A stretch of DNA of 16,576 bases from UBA791 sp963602355 (GCA_963602355.1 CAVCIU010000039.1:1-16576); one strand, 5' to 3'. Positions 1-7,595 are shown, numbered from the stretch's first letter. The notes: a model not told the origin generated them from the sequence alone. A program made the numbers and translations.

Positions 1-547
1 CTTCCATACCGTGTGGAGCTACGATGTCGTGCATAATTTTAACGTCTTCTGGTTTTGCACCAACACCACCTTTTACAAAGCCTGTTGATGTTTTAACTAA
101 GTCTGCACCAGCTTCAACGCATAATTCGCATGCTTTTGCAATTTCTTCTTTTGTTAATAAGTCTGTTTCTAAGATAACTTTTAGGTTTGTTTTACCGCAA
201 GCTTCTTTAACCATTTTTACGTCTTTTACGATGTAATCGTAGTCTTTGCTTTTCATAGCTGAAACATTCATAACCATATCGATTTCATCAGCGCCGTCTT
301 CAATAGCTGTTTTTGCTTCAAAAGCTGTAACTTCTGACTTGCTTGCGCCTAAAGGAAAACCTACAACTGTTACGATTTTTACACCTGAACCAGCTAGGTT
401 TTCTTTTGCTAATGATACGTAAGCTGGATTTACGCAAACACCTAAAAATTTATGTTCTTTTGCTTCGTTAAATAATTTGATTAAATCGTCTTTTGTACAA
501 TCTTGTTTTAATAATGTGTGTTCTACATATTCGTTTAGTGGTTTCAT
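1..547 (-). CDS. deoC: Deoxyribose-phosphate aldolase, 3' end missing
   Basis: Class I aldolase that cleaves 2-deoxyribose-5-phosphate to glyceraldehyde-3-phosphate and acetaldehyde in cytosolic deoxynucleoside catabolism. The visible 182 residues cover most of the roughly 220 expected for the short bacterial form. The Schiff-base lysine is K152 in LVKTSTGF, and D90 in DEIDMVMN matches the catalytic aspartate. The second catalytic lysine, in the usual KASGGI segment, should lie just past the window edge. VVGFPLGA (residues 61-68) is also typical. The ATG at 547 is preceded by a purine-rich ribosome binding site (AGGA and GGAG within the 20 bases upstream). No other gene of deoxynucleoside salvage is visible next to it. 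The identification is firm; only the C-terminus is unseen. Confidence 0.96.
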   Translation of the reverse strand, partial: MKPLNEYVEHTLLKQDCTKDDLIKLFNEAKEHKFLGVCVNPAYVSLAKENLAGSGVKIVTVVGFPLGASKSEVTAFEAKTAIEDGADEIDMVMNVSAMKSKDYDYIVKDVKMVKEACGKTNLKVILETDLLTKEEIAKACELCVEAGADLVKTSTGFVKGGVGAKPEDVKIMHDIVAPHGME

Positions 548-590
548 ATAAACTCCGTCCTTTCCTTTTATATTTATAATTCTAATATAA

Positions 591-619
591 ATACTATTTT
601 TTCAAAATCTTAAACTCAA
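591..619 (-). promoter_or_regulatory. Possible deoC promoter
   Basis: On the minus strand, TTGAGT (619-614) and TAGTAT (596-591) are separated by exactly 17 bases. This would start transcription near 584 and give a leader of about 37 bases that includes the deoC ribosome binding site. Each box has only a partial match to consensus, and the region is AT-rich, so chance matches are common. Confidence 0.35.
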
Positions 620-675
620 TTTTGTGTAATTTTGTTAAGATACATTTATTTTCTGGGTTTATTTTTTATTTACCA

Positions 676-684
676 TGTTACTAT
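676..684 (+). promoter_or_regulatory. Extended -10 element before the GH13-like gene
   Basis: TGT followed by TACTAT forms an extended -10 (TGn-TACTAT). No good -35 is visible at 16-18 bases upstream, which an extended -10 can tolerate. The predicted start near 691 leaves a short leader containing the GGGGA purine run before the ATG at 710. A very similar element (TGT-TACAAT) lies in front of gyrA. Confidence 0.35.
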
Positions 685-709
685 TTTAGTAGTTGTTATG
701 GGGAAGAGT

Positions 710-3004
710 ATGTTTAACCAATTATTTTGCAAATCAAATGACACTGTAACTCGTGTCGATAAAGAAATTAATGATTTTTATAAATCACTAAAAGAAATTT
801 ATAACTATGATGAGATTTCAGGAGATAGAAAATCTTATCTTGCTTCTGTTATGGAAGAATATGGATATTTGAATTATCCGCATATTAAAGCCTTAGAAGA
901 ACTTTCTCCAGCAGAAACATTATTCTGTCTTGAATATAAATGGAAAAATAATGGTATTTTTACAGCTGGTAGTTTCCAATTTGAAAATAATCAAATTAGT
1001 GTTTTACAAAGACACAAAATTCAAAATTCAGATTGGATTTGCGCAGAAGGTCATGAGATTAAATTAATTAACCTTCCTGCTTTATCAAATGGTAACAATT
1101 CAAACGAATGTTCTAAATTTATTGATTGGTTAAAACAACTTATTATTTTACCAACAGGTAATATGAAATTTGGTATTTTAGATACAACAATTTATCTTGT
1201 ACCATTCCACCCACGTGATTTTGGTTGTTCATACTTGCCAATTTCTATGAAAGCATCTGATGCAATGTATGACGCTACAATCGGAGAAAAAACAGGTCTA
1301 GATGTTACTCAACAAGTTTCTATGTTTATTAAAATGGCTCAACTTGCAGGACACCCTGTTATTTACGATATTCTTCCACAAATTTCAAGATTTTCTAACT
1401 TGATTTTGTTTAGACCATTTATGGCTCGTTGGTGCGATATTAATGAATTAATTTCAAAAATATCTACTAAGGTAGATGAAATTGCAAATTCTTTGACTGA
1501 AAAATATTCAAAAGCAGATTTAGATATTGTAAAAGAATTGTACAAAGAAATTCTTAAATCAGGAGTTTCTAATACTTTATCAGAACATTATTTACCAATT
1601 TATGAAGAAATTGATGAAATTTTATTGCCATACAAAAAACAAATTTCAAATGAAATGGCTGAAAAATCTAATCAAGAAAAACTTTGTAAGAGAGTAGAAA
1701 AAATTATTTCTAAATTTAACAATAAACCAATTTCAAAATTAAAATCATCAGAAGAATTAACAAATGTCAAAGAATGTGTAGAAACATTGATTGGTCAAAA
1801 CCTATGGACTTTTCCAGGGGGCGCTTGGTGTTCTGCTGGTATTCCAGTTTTCGATAAAATGGCTGAATCAGCAGCTTATCCAATGTTTATGCACTTTGAC
1901 AAAGACGGTAACGATGTTACTGAATATGCAAACTTGGATTGCCAAACACCATTCTACTTTGCGTATTTAGATAAAAATAAATACAATGATAAAGTTATTG
2001 ATTCCTATATCAAATATTTAGTGGCTATTCAAAAACGTTATAATGTTGACGGTTTTAGAGTAGACCACGTAGATCACGTTGTTGATGATATCTCTCAAAA
2101 AGACGGTTTTCCAATCAGTTACAGATGTCCAGCTAAAGTTTTAGGTAAAGTTAACGAATATTTTAAACGTAAAATACCTTATTTTGCATCTTTAGCAGAG
2201 TATATGTTGGGTAATAAATGTTTTAAAGAGTATCATCAAGATATGAAATTTGATATTTTATGGGGAGACGATATTATTGCTCAATCTGACAAAACTCCAG
2301 CAGAAATTATCAAAGATAATCAATATTTGGCGAATTTCAATATTCCGCTATTTAATAAATCAAAAATGTCTATTTTAAAAACATACAATAACCAAGACGG
2401 TGAATTTTCAGTATTTGACAGATATCCAGGACAATTAGGTGAAAGTGGTGCTATGTATAAATGGTTCAAATACAAATTTTTACCAGGAGGTAAATTTGCA
2501 ACAAGACCTATTATGTATGTAGACGGAGATGAAAGCTTTACTCAAACGGGTATTGAAAGAACTATCAATGCTGAAGTTCCAATGATTAGAGAAAAAAATT
2601 ACTACTTCTACGCAAAATTTGATGCTTTAAGTAGATTCGTTAAATCTCAAGAAGTTGTTGTAAATGGTGAAGCCCAAATTATTGCTGAGGATAAAGATGG
2701 TTTTGCAACTTGGTTGATTACTAAAGAACCTTTAAAACAAGCATTCTTGATTGTTTCAAATTGCAATTCACCTTTTGAAAAATTTAATAAGGTTTCAGAA
2801 GACGGAAAATCTTACACAGAAGTAAAAGTTGGAACAGATATTTATAACAAAACAGTAAATATTCCAGGTGATTATGCTGCAGTTGCAGAATATGTTTTCG
2901 ACGGTAGAAACTTCGCTCTTGTAGATTTTGCTTCTCCTGAATATTCTTTAACTTTCCCAAGTTTATATCCAGGTGAATTTAAAATCTTTGTTATCAAGAA
3001 ATAG
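710..3004 (+). CDS. Divergent GH13-type (alpha-amylase superfamily) glycosidase
   Basis: A 764-residue protein with alpha-amylase superfamily marks. The strongest is region II, DGFRVDHVDHV, with probable nucleophile D452. Region III is SLAEYM with probable acid/base E497, and region I is probably VIYDILPQ with D220. The usual HD of region IV is not obvious; D605 or D607 in YVDGDES is the candidate third acid. Residues 255-365 form a charged helical insertion, and the last 140 residues look like the beta-sandwich that normally follows the barrel. No signal peptide is seen from this start, so a cytosolic glucan or oligosaccharide enzyme is likely; substrate and exact reaction cannot be read. 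ATG 710 is chosen because GGGGA sits 5 bases upstream. ATG 698 is possible. A TTG at 632 would add a hydrophobic stretch but overlaps the probable promoter. The next gene follows after 10 bases. Confidence 0.75.
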   Translation: MFNQLFCKSNDTVTRVDKEINDFYKSLKEIYNYDEISGDRKSYLASVMEEYGYLNYPHIKALEELSPAETLFCLEYKWKNNGIFTAGSFQFENNQISVLQRHKIQNSDWICAEGHEIKLINLPALSNGNNSNECSKFIDWLKQLIILPTGNMKFGILDTTIYLVPFHPRDFGCSYLPISMKASDAMYDATIGEKTGLDVTQQVSMFIKMAQLAGHPVIYDILPQISRFSNLILFRPFMARWCDINELISKISTKVDEIANSLTEKYSKADLDIVKELYKEILKSGVSNTLSEHYLPIYEEIDEILLPYKKQISNEMAEKSNQEKLCKRVEKIISKFNNKPISKLKSSEELTNVKECVETLIGQNLWTFPGGAWCSAGIPVFDKMAESAAYPMFMHFDKDGNDVTEYANLDCQTPFYFAYLDKNKYNDKVIDSYIKYLVAIQKRYNVDGFRVDHVDHVVDDISQKDGFPISYRCPAKVLGKVNEYFKRKIPYFASLAEYMLGNKCFKEYHQDMKFDILWGDDIIAQSDKTPAEIIKDNQYLANFNIPLFNKSKMSILKTYNNQDGEFSVFDRYPGQLGESGAMYKWFKYKFLPGGKFATRPIMYVDGDESFTQTGIERTINAEVPMIREKNYYFYAKFDALSRFVKSQEVVVNGEAQIIAEDKDGFATWLITKEPLKQAFLIVSNCNSPFEKFNKVSEDGKSYTEVKVGTDIYNKTVNIPGDYAAVAEYVFDGRNFALVDFASPEYSLTFPSLYPGEFKIFVIKK

Positions 3005-3014
3005 GATAAAAAAA

Positions 3015-3194
3015 ATGTTAGCAATTACAATGACAATTTTAACAGCAATTTTCTGGGGAATAGCTATTGTTATTCAATTTATGGTGCACAACAGAACAAA
3101 CCCAGATGTTCCCCCATTAGTTCGTAATTTGTTAATGCTTTTTGTTGCTTTAGGTTGCGTAACATTTTCTATAAAATTATCTTTAGGTGAATAA
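3015..3194 (+). CDS. Small two-helix membrane protein, function unknown
   Basis: A 59-residue protein that I do not recognise. Residues 5-24 and 37-53 are two hydrophobic stretches long enough to span a membrane. They are joined by a short polar loop containing HNRTNPDVPP. The tail is very short, so it would be a hairpin in the inner membrane. ATG 3015 is chosen because AGGA at 3003-3006, overlapping the stop codon of the preceding gene, is 8 bases upstream; earlier in-frame starts would lie inside the GH13-like gene. Cotranscription with that gene is likely. It converges on the TPR gene, with only 5 bases between the two stop codons. Composition and the clean ribosome binding site suggest it is real. 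Confidence 0.6.
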   Translation: MLAITMTILTAIFWGIAIVIQFMVHNRTNPDVPPLVRNLLMLFVALGCVTFSIKLSLGE

Positions 3195-3199
3195 TTATC

Positions 3200-3988
3200 C
3201 TATTTTGCAGGAACTACAGACAGTTTGTTAAATTTCTTGTGAGTTTTTTTGATTTTACAAATTCTGTCATTAACGTGATTGTAGTGTTCTGTTTTAGGTT
3301 TTATAGTTAAAAATTTTCTATAATAACGGATAGCATCTGTAAAACGTTTTAGTTTATCAAAACAAATGCCAATACCTAAAATAGCTTTTTCGTAGTTTGG
3401 ATTAATCTTTAAAAGCTTACTGAATACCATGCAAGCCTCTTTATATTTTTCTAAACTCATTAATAATGCAGCTTTATGTTGATGAGCTTGGAAAAATTTA
3501 GGCGCTTCTTCGTTGATTTTATCGTAAATCATAAGTGCCATGTCTTCTTCATCACAAAGTTCATGAGCAATTGCAAGTTGTACTTGCGCATTAAGATTAT
3601 CTTTGTCTAGTTGGATAGCTTTTCTTAAATTATCCATTGCTTCCGGAGCTCTACCACTTAAAAGTAAGCAAATGCCTAATTCGTAATAAATATCTTTATT
3701 TAAATCATCAACAATAAGTGCTTTTTTTAATGTACTTATTGCTTTTGGAAAATCTTGTAAATGTTTGTAAGATAATGCTAAACCATAATATGCTTCAAGG
3801 TTTTCTCTGTTTAAAAGAATTGAACGCAAGTATTTTGGTATGCTTTCTTTGAACATCATAGAAGAACGTAGTGCATCAGCTTGAACACTTAAAACGTATG
3901 ATTCATCTTGATGTAGCAAGTCTGGGCTTGTTACAAATTTTTCTGAATTATTATTAACGTTTTCTTTTTGTTCTACTTCCAATGTCAT
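3200..3988 (-). CDS. TPR-repeat protein, six repeats
   Basis: A 262-residue protein built mainly of 34-residue tetratricopeptide repeats, at about 30-63, 64-97, 98-131, 132-165, 166-199 and 200-233. These carry the usual small and aromatic positions (for example YYGLALSY, YYELGICL, AILGIGICF). The first 28 residues are polar and the last 25 are lysine-rich. No signal peptide or enzymatic domain is visible, so it is probably a cytosolic scaffold with unknown partners. The ATG at 3988 has AGGAG (4000-3996) 7 bases upstream, a textbook ribosome binding site. A TAGAAT box at 4014-4009 could be its -10. It is divergent from the secreted-protein pair beginning at 4102. Confidence 0.85.
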   Translation of the reverse strand: MTLEVEQKENVNNNSEKFVTSPDLLHQDESYVLSVQADALRSSMMFKESIPKYLRSILLNRENLEAYYGLALSYKHLQDFPKAISTLKKALIVDDLNKDIYYELGICLLLSGRAPEAMDNLRKAIQLDKDNLNAQVQLAIAHELCDEEDMALMIYDKINEEAPKFFQAHQHKAALLMSLEKYKEACMVFSKLLKINPNYEKAILGIGICFDKLKRFTDAIRYYRKFLTIKPKTEHYNHVNDRICKIKKTHKKFNKLSVVPAK

Positions 3989-4065
3989 TTCCGAACTCCT
4001 GTGTTTCTATTCTATTTGTTTTTTTTCGACATGGTATCAACCGTGAGGAGGATATTTATAGACCG

Positions 4066-4095
4066 TTGGACTTATTTTTTTTGTTGTGCTATAAA
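4066..4095 (+). promoter_or_regulatory. Promoter for a probably leaderless transcript of the 4102 gene
   Basis: TTGGAC (4066-4071) and TATAAA (4090-4095) are separated by 18 bases. TGC just before the -10 adds an extended -10 element. The -10 ends 6 bases before the ATG at 4102, so the predicted first transcribed base is the A of the start codon. There is no Shine-Dalgarno sequence in the 30 bases before the ATG, which fits a leaderless mRNA. Confidence 0.5.
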
Positions 4096-4101
4096 ATTTC
4101 T

Positions 4102-4917
4102 ATGAGATTTATTTTATTAATAGCAATTCTTTTTTATACTATGCCAGTATTTGCAGCCGAAACTGTTGAGCTTACGGGTGTTAAGAAGAATACTGTTAAA
4201 ATTACAGAGCCAAAAAAGAATATTAATGGTAGCTTGCTTATTAAAGACGAGGAACTTTTGAAATCTTTGATTGAAACTCAAAACAAACAAGATTTGAAAG
4301 ATATCGAAGCTCTTTGGAAAGGTACTGTTGAAAATAACAAGGTTATTGAATTTGCGCTAAAAAAACTTGCAACTCCAGAAAGCCAAAGAAGAATTCATTC
4401 CTCTTTAATGGCAAAAACTCTTTCGGCAATTGTTAGTGGAACTTCTTTTGTGCCTTCGTTTATGGGGGCTGACCCTTATATCCAAACTTCTGCATTTGCG
4501 GCAGGTAGATTGGCTCAAACTCTTTTGAATAAAAAGAATATCCCTCAAGAGGTTCCTCTTACTGATACTGAATTGATTGAACTTGCAGGGTTGGTTGAGG
4601 ATTTGCAAGATAAAATTATTAATGCTTATTATAATTACAAAAGTTCTTTGACTATGTTGAAGGACACAAGACAAAGAATGCTTTTATATAGTAAAAATTA
4701 TTCTAAAGCTCTAGAGACTGGGGATATTTTGGATATTTCTGTTTCTACAAATTTATATGACACAATGAAAATTCAAGAATATCAAGCAGAGATGAATGCT
4801 GAAAAATATCACTTAGAATTACAAAGATTGGCTGGTAAAAAAGTCGTTGATAATTTGAGTTTATACAAATTTAACTATGATGCAGCTTTGTTCAAAGGAA
4901 AGCAGGTTACAAGATGA
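4102..4917 (+). CDS. Secreted protein with TolC-like helical C-terminus (first paralogue)
   Basis: A 271-residue protein with a signal peptide: a hydrophobic run from residue 3 ends in VFA, with cleavage expected after A18. This decides the start, since longer in-frame versions bury it. Residues 65-90 (EALWKG, EFALKKLATPE) are followed by a Gly/Ala-rich hydrophobic stretch at about 107-142. Residues 168-248 read like one helical hairpin of a TolC-family outer-membrane efflux protein: LQDKIINAYYNY, then KNYSKALETGDIL, ending in LQRLAGKK. The protein is too short for a complete TolC monomer (usually over 400 residues). It is homologous to the next gene, which overlaps it in the frame-shifted ATGA at 4914-4917, so the two are probably translated together. 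A role in envelope transport or assembly is inference from the tail alone. Confidence 0.75.
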   Translation: MRFILLIAILFYTMPVFAAETVELTGVKKNTVKITEPKKNINGSLLIKDEELLKSLIETQNKQDLKDIEALWKGTVENNKVIEFALKKLATPESQRRIHSSLMAKTLSAIVSGTSFVPSFMGADPYIQTSAFAAGRLAQTLLNKKNIPQEVPLTDTELIELAGLVEDLQDKIINAYYNYKSSLTMLKDTRQRMLLYSKNYSKALETGDILDISVSTNLYDTMKIQEYQAEMNAEKYHLELQRLAGKKVVDNLSLYKFNYDAALFKGKQVTR

Positions 4918-5783
4918 AAAAAATAATTTTAATACTTGCTATAATGTTAATACCAAAGGCTTTTGCTATTTCTTTAGATGATGTTACCGCTATCAAAGAA
5001 TCAGCTTATAGAGTCGGAACAAGTGATGAAGTCGAAGTTAAATATCAAGTTAAAGATAGAGTAAATTCAGGTATCGTTAAAAAAGAAGAAGATATATTAG
5101 ATTCTAGAGCGCTTACTTATGCTGATTTGAGTATTAAAAAGATTTCTAAAGAAATATCTACAAATTTGGATATGAAATCTTCTGATATGTTAAACGATTT
5201 ATCTTTGCTTTGGAGAGGTGCAGCTGTAAAAAGTGATACCATCAAATTTGCTATTTATAAATTGTCTAATCCAGAGGCTGATAAGCCAGACGAACGTTCA
5301 GTAAAAAAAGTTCTTACAACTATCGCGAGTATGTCAACATTAGTTGGTGCTGGTATTGGTAATCCTCTTCTTGCCTCAGGTTCATTCTTAGGTAGCAATC
5401 TTCTTGGTATTGCTGCTCAAGATGATAAAAATATTAATTATAAATTTTCAAGGGTAAATGATGCGGATATGATTATTCTTGTTAGAAAAATCGATGAACT
5501 TCAACAAGCTATCGTGAATGCTTATTATGATTATATGACGACTCGTAAGATTTTTGATATGACTGTAAAACAAACAAAAACAGCATACAATAATTATCAA
5601 TACGCAGAAAATGGAGGAAAAAAAGAAATATTGCTTATTGCTGATGCGTATTATAGAACATCTTTAGATCAACAAATGAATGCACGAAATAATTTCTACT
5701 CTAAACGTGCTTCTTTAGAACAGTTGGTTGGTAAAGAAACATTTAATGAATTTGAAGAAAAAGTTAATAAAAGAGATTATTAA
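4914..5783 (+). CDS. Secreted protein with TolC-like helical C-terminus (second paralogue)
   Basis: A 289-residue protein starting MKK with a signal peptide ending KAFA (cleavage expected after residue 18). It shares the layout of its upstream neighbour. LLWRG (98-102) and KFAIYKLSNPE (111-121) match LWKG and EFALKKLATPE there. Both have a Gly-rich hydrophobic stretch (137-167 here), then LQQAIVNAYYDY (196-207) and a final helix ending LEQLVGKE (268-275). The hairpin resembles half of a TolC-family protein, but the Gly turn of the neighbour (ETGD) is replaced by AENGGKK. The pair therefore arose by tandem duplication and diverged strongly. The start overlaps the preceding stop by four bases. 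Its own stop overlaps the stop of the convergent TPR gene at 5780-5783. Function is unknown. Confidence 0.75.
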   Translation: MKKIILILAIMLIPKAFAISLDDVTAIKESAYRVGTSDEVEVKYQVKDRVNSGIVKKEEDILDSRALTYADLSIKKISKEISTNLDMKSSDMLNDLSLLWRGAAVKSDTIKFAIYKLSNPEADKPDERSVKKVLTTIASMSTLVGAGIGNPLLASGSFLGSNLLGIAAQDDKNINYKFSRVNDADMIILVRKIDELQQAIVNAYYDYMTTRKIFDMTVKQTKTAYNNYQYAENGGKKEILLIADAYYRTSLDQQMNARNNFYSKRASLEQLVGKETFNEFEEKVNKRDY

Positions 5784-7543
5784 GATAATCTTCTAATCAT
5801 TTCTTGTGCTTCTTCATTGTCTGCAAAAATTTCAACTGATTTTTCAGCATATTCTAAAGCTTTGTCATTATCATTTAGTTGTTCATAGCATTTTGCAGTA
5901 TTCATAAGCATTAAACTGTTGTTTGGATTAAGTTTTAATATTGCTTCAAAAATATTCGCCGCTTGTTTGAATTCACCGTTTGCATAGTATGTTAATGCTA
6001 AAACATTTTCAATTTCAACATTTTTGTTAATTTCGTATGCTGCGATTAAGTATCTCTTTGCGCAATCATAATCTTTTACTAAATAATTAGCTTTTCCGCA
6101 TAAATAAAGTGCATAATCATCGTTTGGTGAAATCTTGATAGCTTTTTCTAGTAACATAACGGCTGCTTCGTTATCGTTAAGTGCCATTTTATTTTTTGCT
6201 GCAAAAGTTAAAATTTGCGGATTTTTATCGTTATTTTCAACTAAATCCTTGTATAGTTGTTCAGCTTTTAGATAATTTCCTACTGCGTGGAAGAAATTAG
6301 CATACTCAAATTTTATTGATTCGTTATCAGGCTCGATTTCAAGAGCTTTTTTGAACTCATCTTCTGCATATTCAAATAAACGTTTATTCAAATATATAAC
6401 ACCTAAATCTTTGTGAGTGCTTGCAGAATTTGGGTCAAGTTCAATAACTTTTTTGAAAATTCTTTCAGCTGTATCCATGTCATTTGTTTGCATACAAAGC
6501 ATTGCGTACTCGTGGTATAAACCGGCTGTGATAGAACCTTGCATGATTAGTTGTTCAAACACACCTTTTGCTTCTTCGTAACGTTCTTGTTTGATGTACA
6601 TGTTTGAAAGTTTTTGTGCCATAAGTACAGATTTTGGATTTTTTCTAACAAGTTTTTCCATAAGTGTAATGGCTTCATCTTCGTGTCCTAGTTGCTCATG
6701 ACAACAAGCTAGGTTGTAAATAAAATTGTGTTTATCTGGGAATTTTTCTGATAAGTATTGATAATGTTCAATAGCTTTTTCGTATTGTCCAGATTTGTAT
6801 TCAGAAAGTGCTAGAGCTACCATATACTGTTCGCATTTTTCAATTTCGTAAGCTTTTTCAAAATATGAACAAGCTTCTGCATTTTTATTTTGAAGTTGAA
6901 GAATTGAACCAATGTTGAAATATGTCAACGGATTTTCTAGGCTAAGCTCTGTAGCTTTGATGTAATTTTCGAGAGCGGCTTGATGATTCCCTGCAGAAAG
7001 ATATGCAGTACCTAAGTTATTGTAAGTTTGTGCATTTTCTGGGTTTAATTCAACGGCTCTAGATAAGTATGTGATACAATTTTCGATGTCTCTAAGAGCA
7101 AGATAAGTTGTTCCTACTAAATAGTAAGTTTTTGCTGTTTCTTCACCTTTTTCAAGAACTTTTAGTGCAAGTGGTAAAGCTTTTTCTGGCGAACCAGAAC
7201 GAAGATATACGATTGCTAAGTTGCTGTACGCATCAAGATAATCTTCTCTAAGTTCAATAACTTGTTTGTATGCTGATTCTGCATGAAGAAAATCATCTAG
7301 GTTGTCATAACAATTTCCTAAGTAAAACCAACTTGTAGCATCGTCGTTTTTGTATTTTACGACTGTTTCAAAGATTGCTCTGCCTTCGTCATATAACTTT
7401 AAGTTAACATTGCAAAGCCCTAACATCTTCATTGCTTCAATGTTGTGTTCGTCTTCTTTTAATAAATCTTCTAATTGAATTTTTGCTGTTTCAAACTCTT
7501 TGTTTAAAATTTGTTCGTTAATTGTATCTAAAATATTATCCAT
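5780..7543 (-). CDS. Large all-TPR protein, about 17 repeats
   Basis: A 587-residue protein that is almost entirely 34-residue TPR units from the first helix to the last. Typical units contain NNLGTAYLSAGNHQAALENY, FNIGSILQLQNKNAEACSYF and KDLGVIYLNKRLFEYAEDEF. The length fits about 17 repeats. There is no signal peptide, membrane segment or catalytic domain, so it should form a long superhelical binding surface in the cytosol. The ATG at 7543 is supported by a TATAAT ending 7 bases upstream; only a weak AAAG could serve as ribosome binding site. It is divergent from gyrA and convergent with the secreted-protein pair. O-GlcNAc-transferase-like proteins also carry long TPR arrays, but no transferase domain follows here. 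Confidence 0.88.
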   Translation of the reverse strand: MDNILDTINEQILNKEFETAKIQLEDLLKEDEHNIEAMKMLGLCNVNLKLYDEGRAIFETVVKYKNDDATSWFYLGNCYDNLDDFLHAESAYKQVIELREDYLDAYSNLAIVYLRSGSPEKALPLALKVLEKGEETAKTYYLVGTTYLALRDIENCITYLSRAVELNPENAQTYNNLGTAYLSAGNHQAALENYIKATELSLENPLTYFNIGSILQLQNKNAEACSYFEKAYEIEKCEQYMVALALSEYKSGQYEKAIEHYQYLSEKFPDKHNFIYNLACCHEQLGHEDEAITLMEKLVRKNPKSVLMAQKLSNMYIKQERYEEAKGVFEQLIMQGSITAGLYHEYAMLCMQTNDMDTAERIFKKVIELDPNSASTHKDLGVIYLNKRLFEYAEDEFKKALEIEPDNESIKFEYANFFHAVGNYLKAEQLYKDLVENNDKNPQILTFAAKNKMALNDNEAAVMLLEKAIKISPNDDYALYLCGKANYLVKDYDCAKRYLIAAYEINKNVEIENVLALTYYANGEFKQAANIFEAILKLNPNNSLMLMNTAKCYEQLNDNDKALEYAEKSVEIFADNEEAQEMIRRLS

Positions 7544-7550
7544 ACTTTAC

Positions 7551-7556
7551 ATTATA
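7551..7556 (-). promoter_or_regulatory. -10 box of the large TPR gene, possibly leaderless
   Basis: On the minus strand a perfect TATAAT (7556-7551) is followed by 7 bases (GTAAAGT) and then the ATG at 7543, so transcription would start at or next to the start codon. The -35 region, in an A/T run, has no good match, which lowers confidence. Confidence 0.4.
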
Positions 7557-7586
7557 TATTAAAAATTTTTAATTAAAACATGTTTA

Positions 7587-7595
7587 TGTTACAAT
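7587..7595 (+). promoter_or_regulatory. Extended -10 of the gyrA promoter
   Basis: TGT-TACAAT forms an extended -10 with TACAAT at 7590-7595. The predicted start near 7602 gives a leader of about 27 bases that includes the AAGGAGG ribosome binding site at 7616-7622. A second possible -10, TGC-TATATA (7601-7609), would start transcription on top of the ribosome binding site and is less likely. No clear -35 is visible. Confidence 0.45.

Noticed and set aside
24..236. Plus-strand reading frame within deoC.
   Set aside because: It lies antisense to a firmly identified, catalytic-motif-bearing deoC and has no recognisable product.
632..709. TTG start at 632 giving the GH13-like protein a hydrophobic N-terminus like a signal anchor.
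   Set aside because: The stretch overlaps the extended -10 at 676-684, has no ribosome binding site before the TTG, and ATG 710 has GGGGA at good spacing.
3982..4101. Longer in-frame start of the first secreted paralogue at ATG 3982.
   Set aside because: It would overlap the start of the divergent TPR gene and bury a clear signal peptide that begins at ATG 4102.
4031..4105. A 24-codon small frame whose TGA overlaps the ATG at 4102, with AGGAGG (4046-4051) inside it, looking like a translationally coupled leader peptide.
   Set aside because: No ribosome binding site precedes its ATG, the AGGAGG is too far from any in-frame start, and the best promoter (4066-4095) would start transcription after most of it.
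4405..4674. Minus-strand frame of 89 codons opposite the first secreted paralogue.
   Set aside because: It is antisense to a gene with a signal peptide and a homologous neighbour, and its product is low-complexity and unrecognisable. Similar antisense frames in gyrA and the symporter were dismissed on the same grounds.
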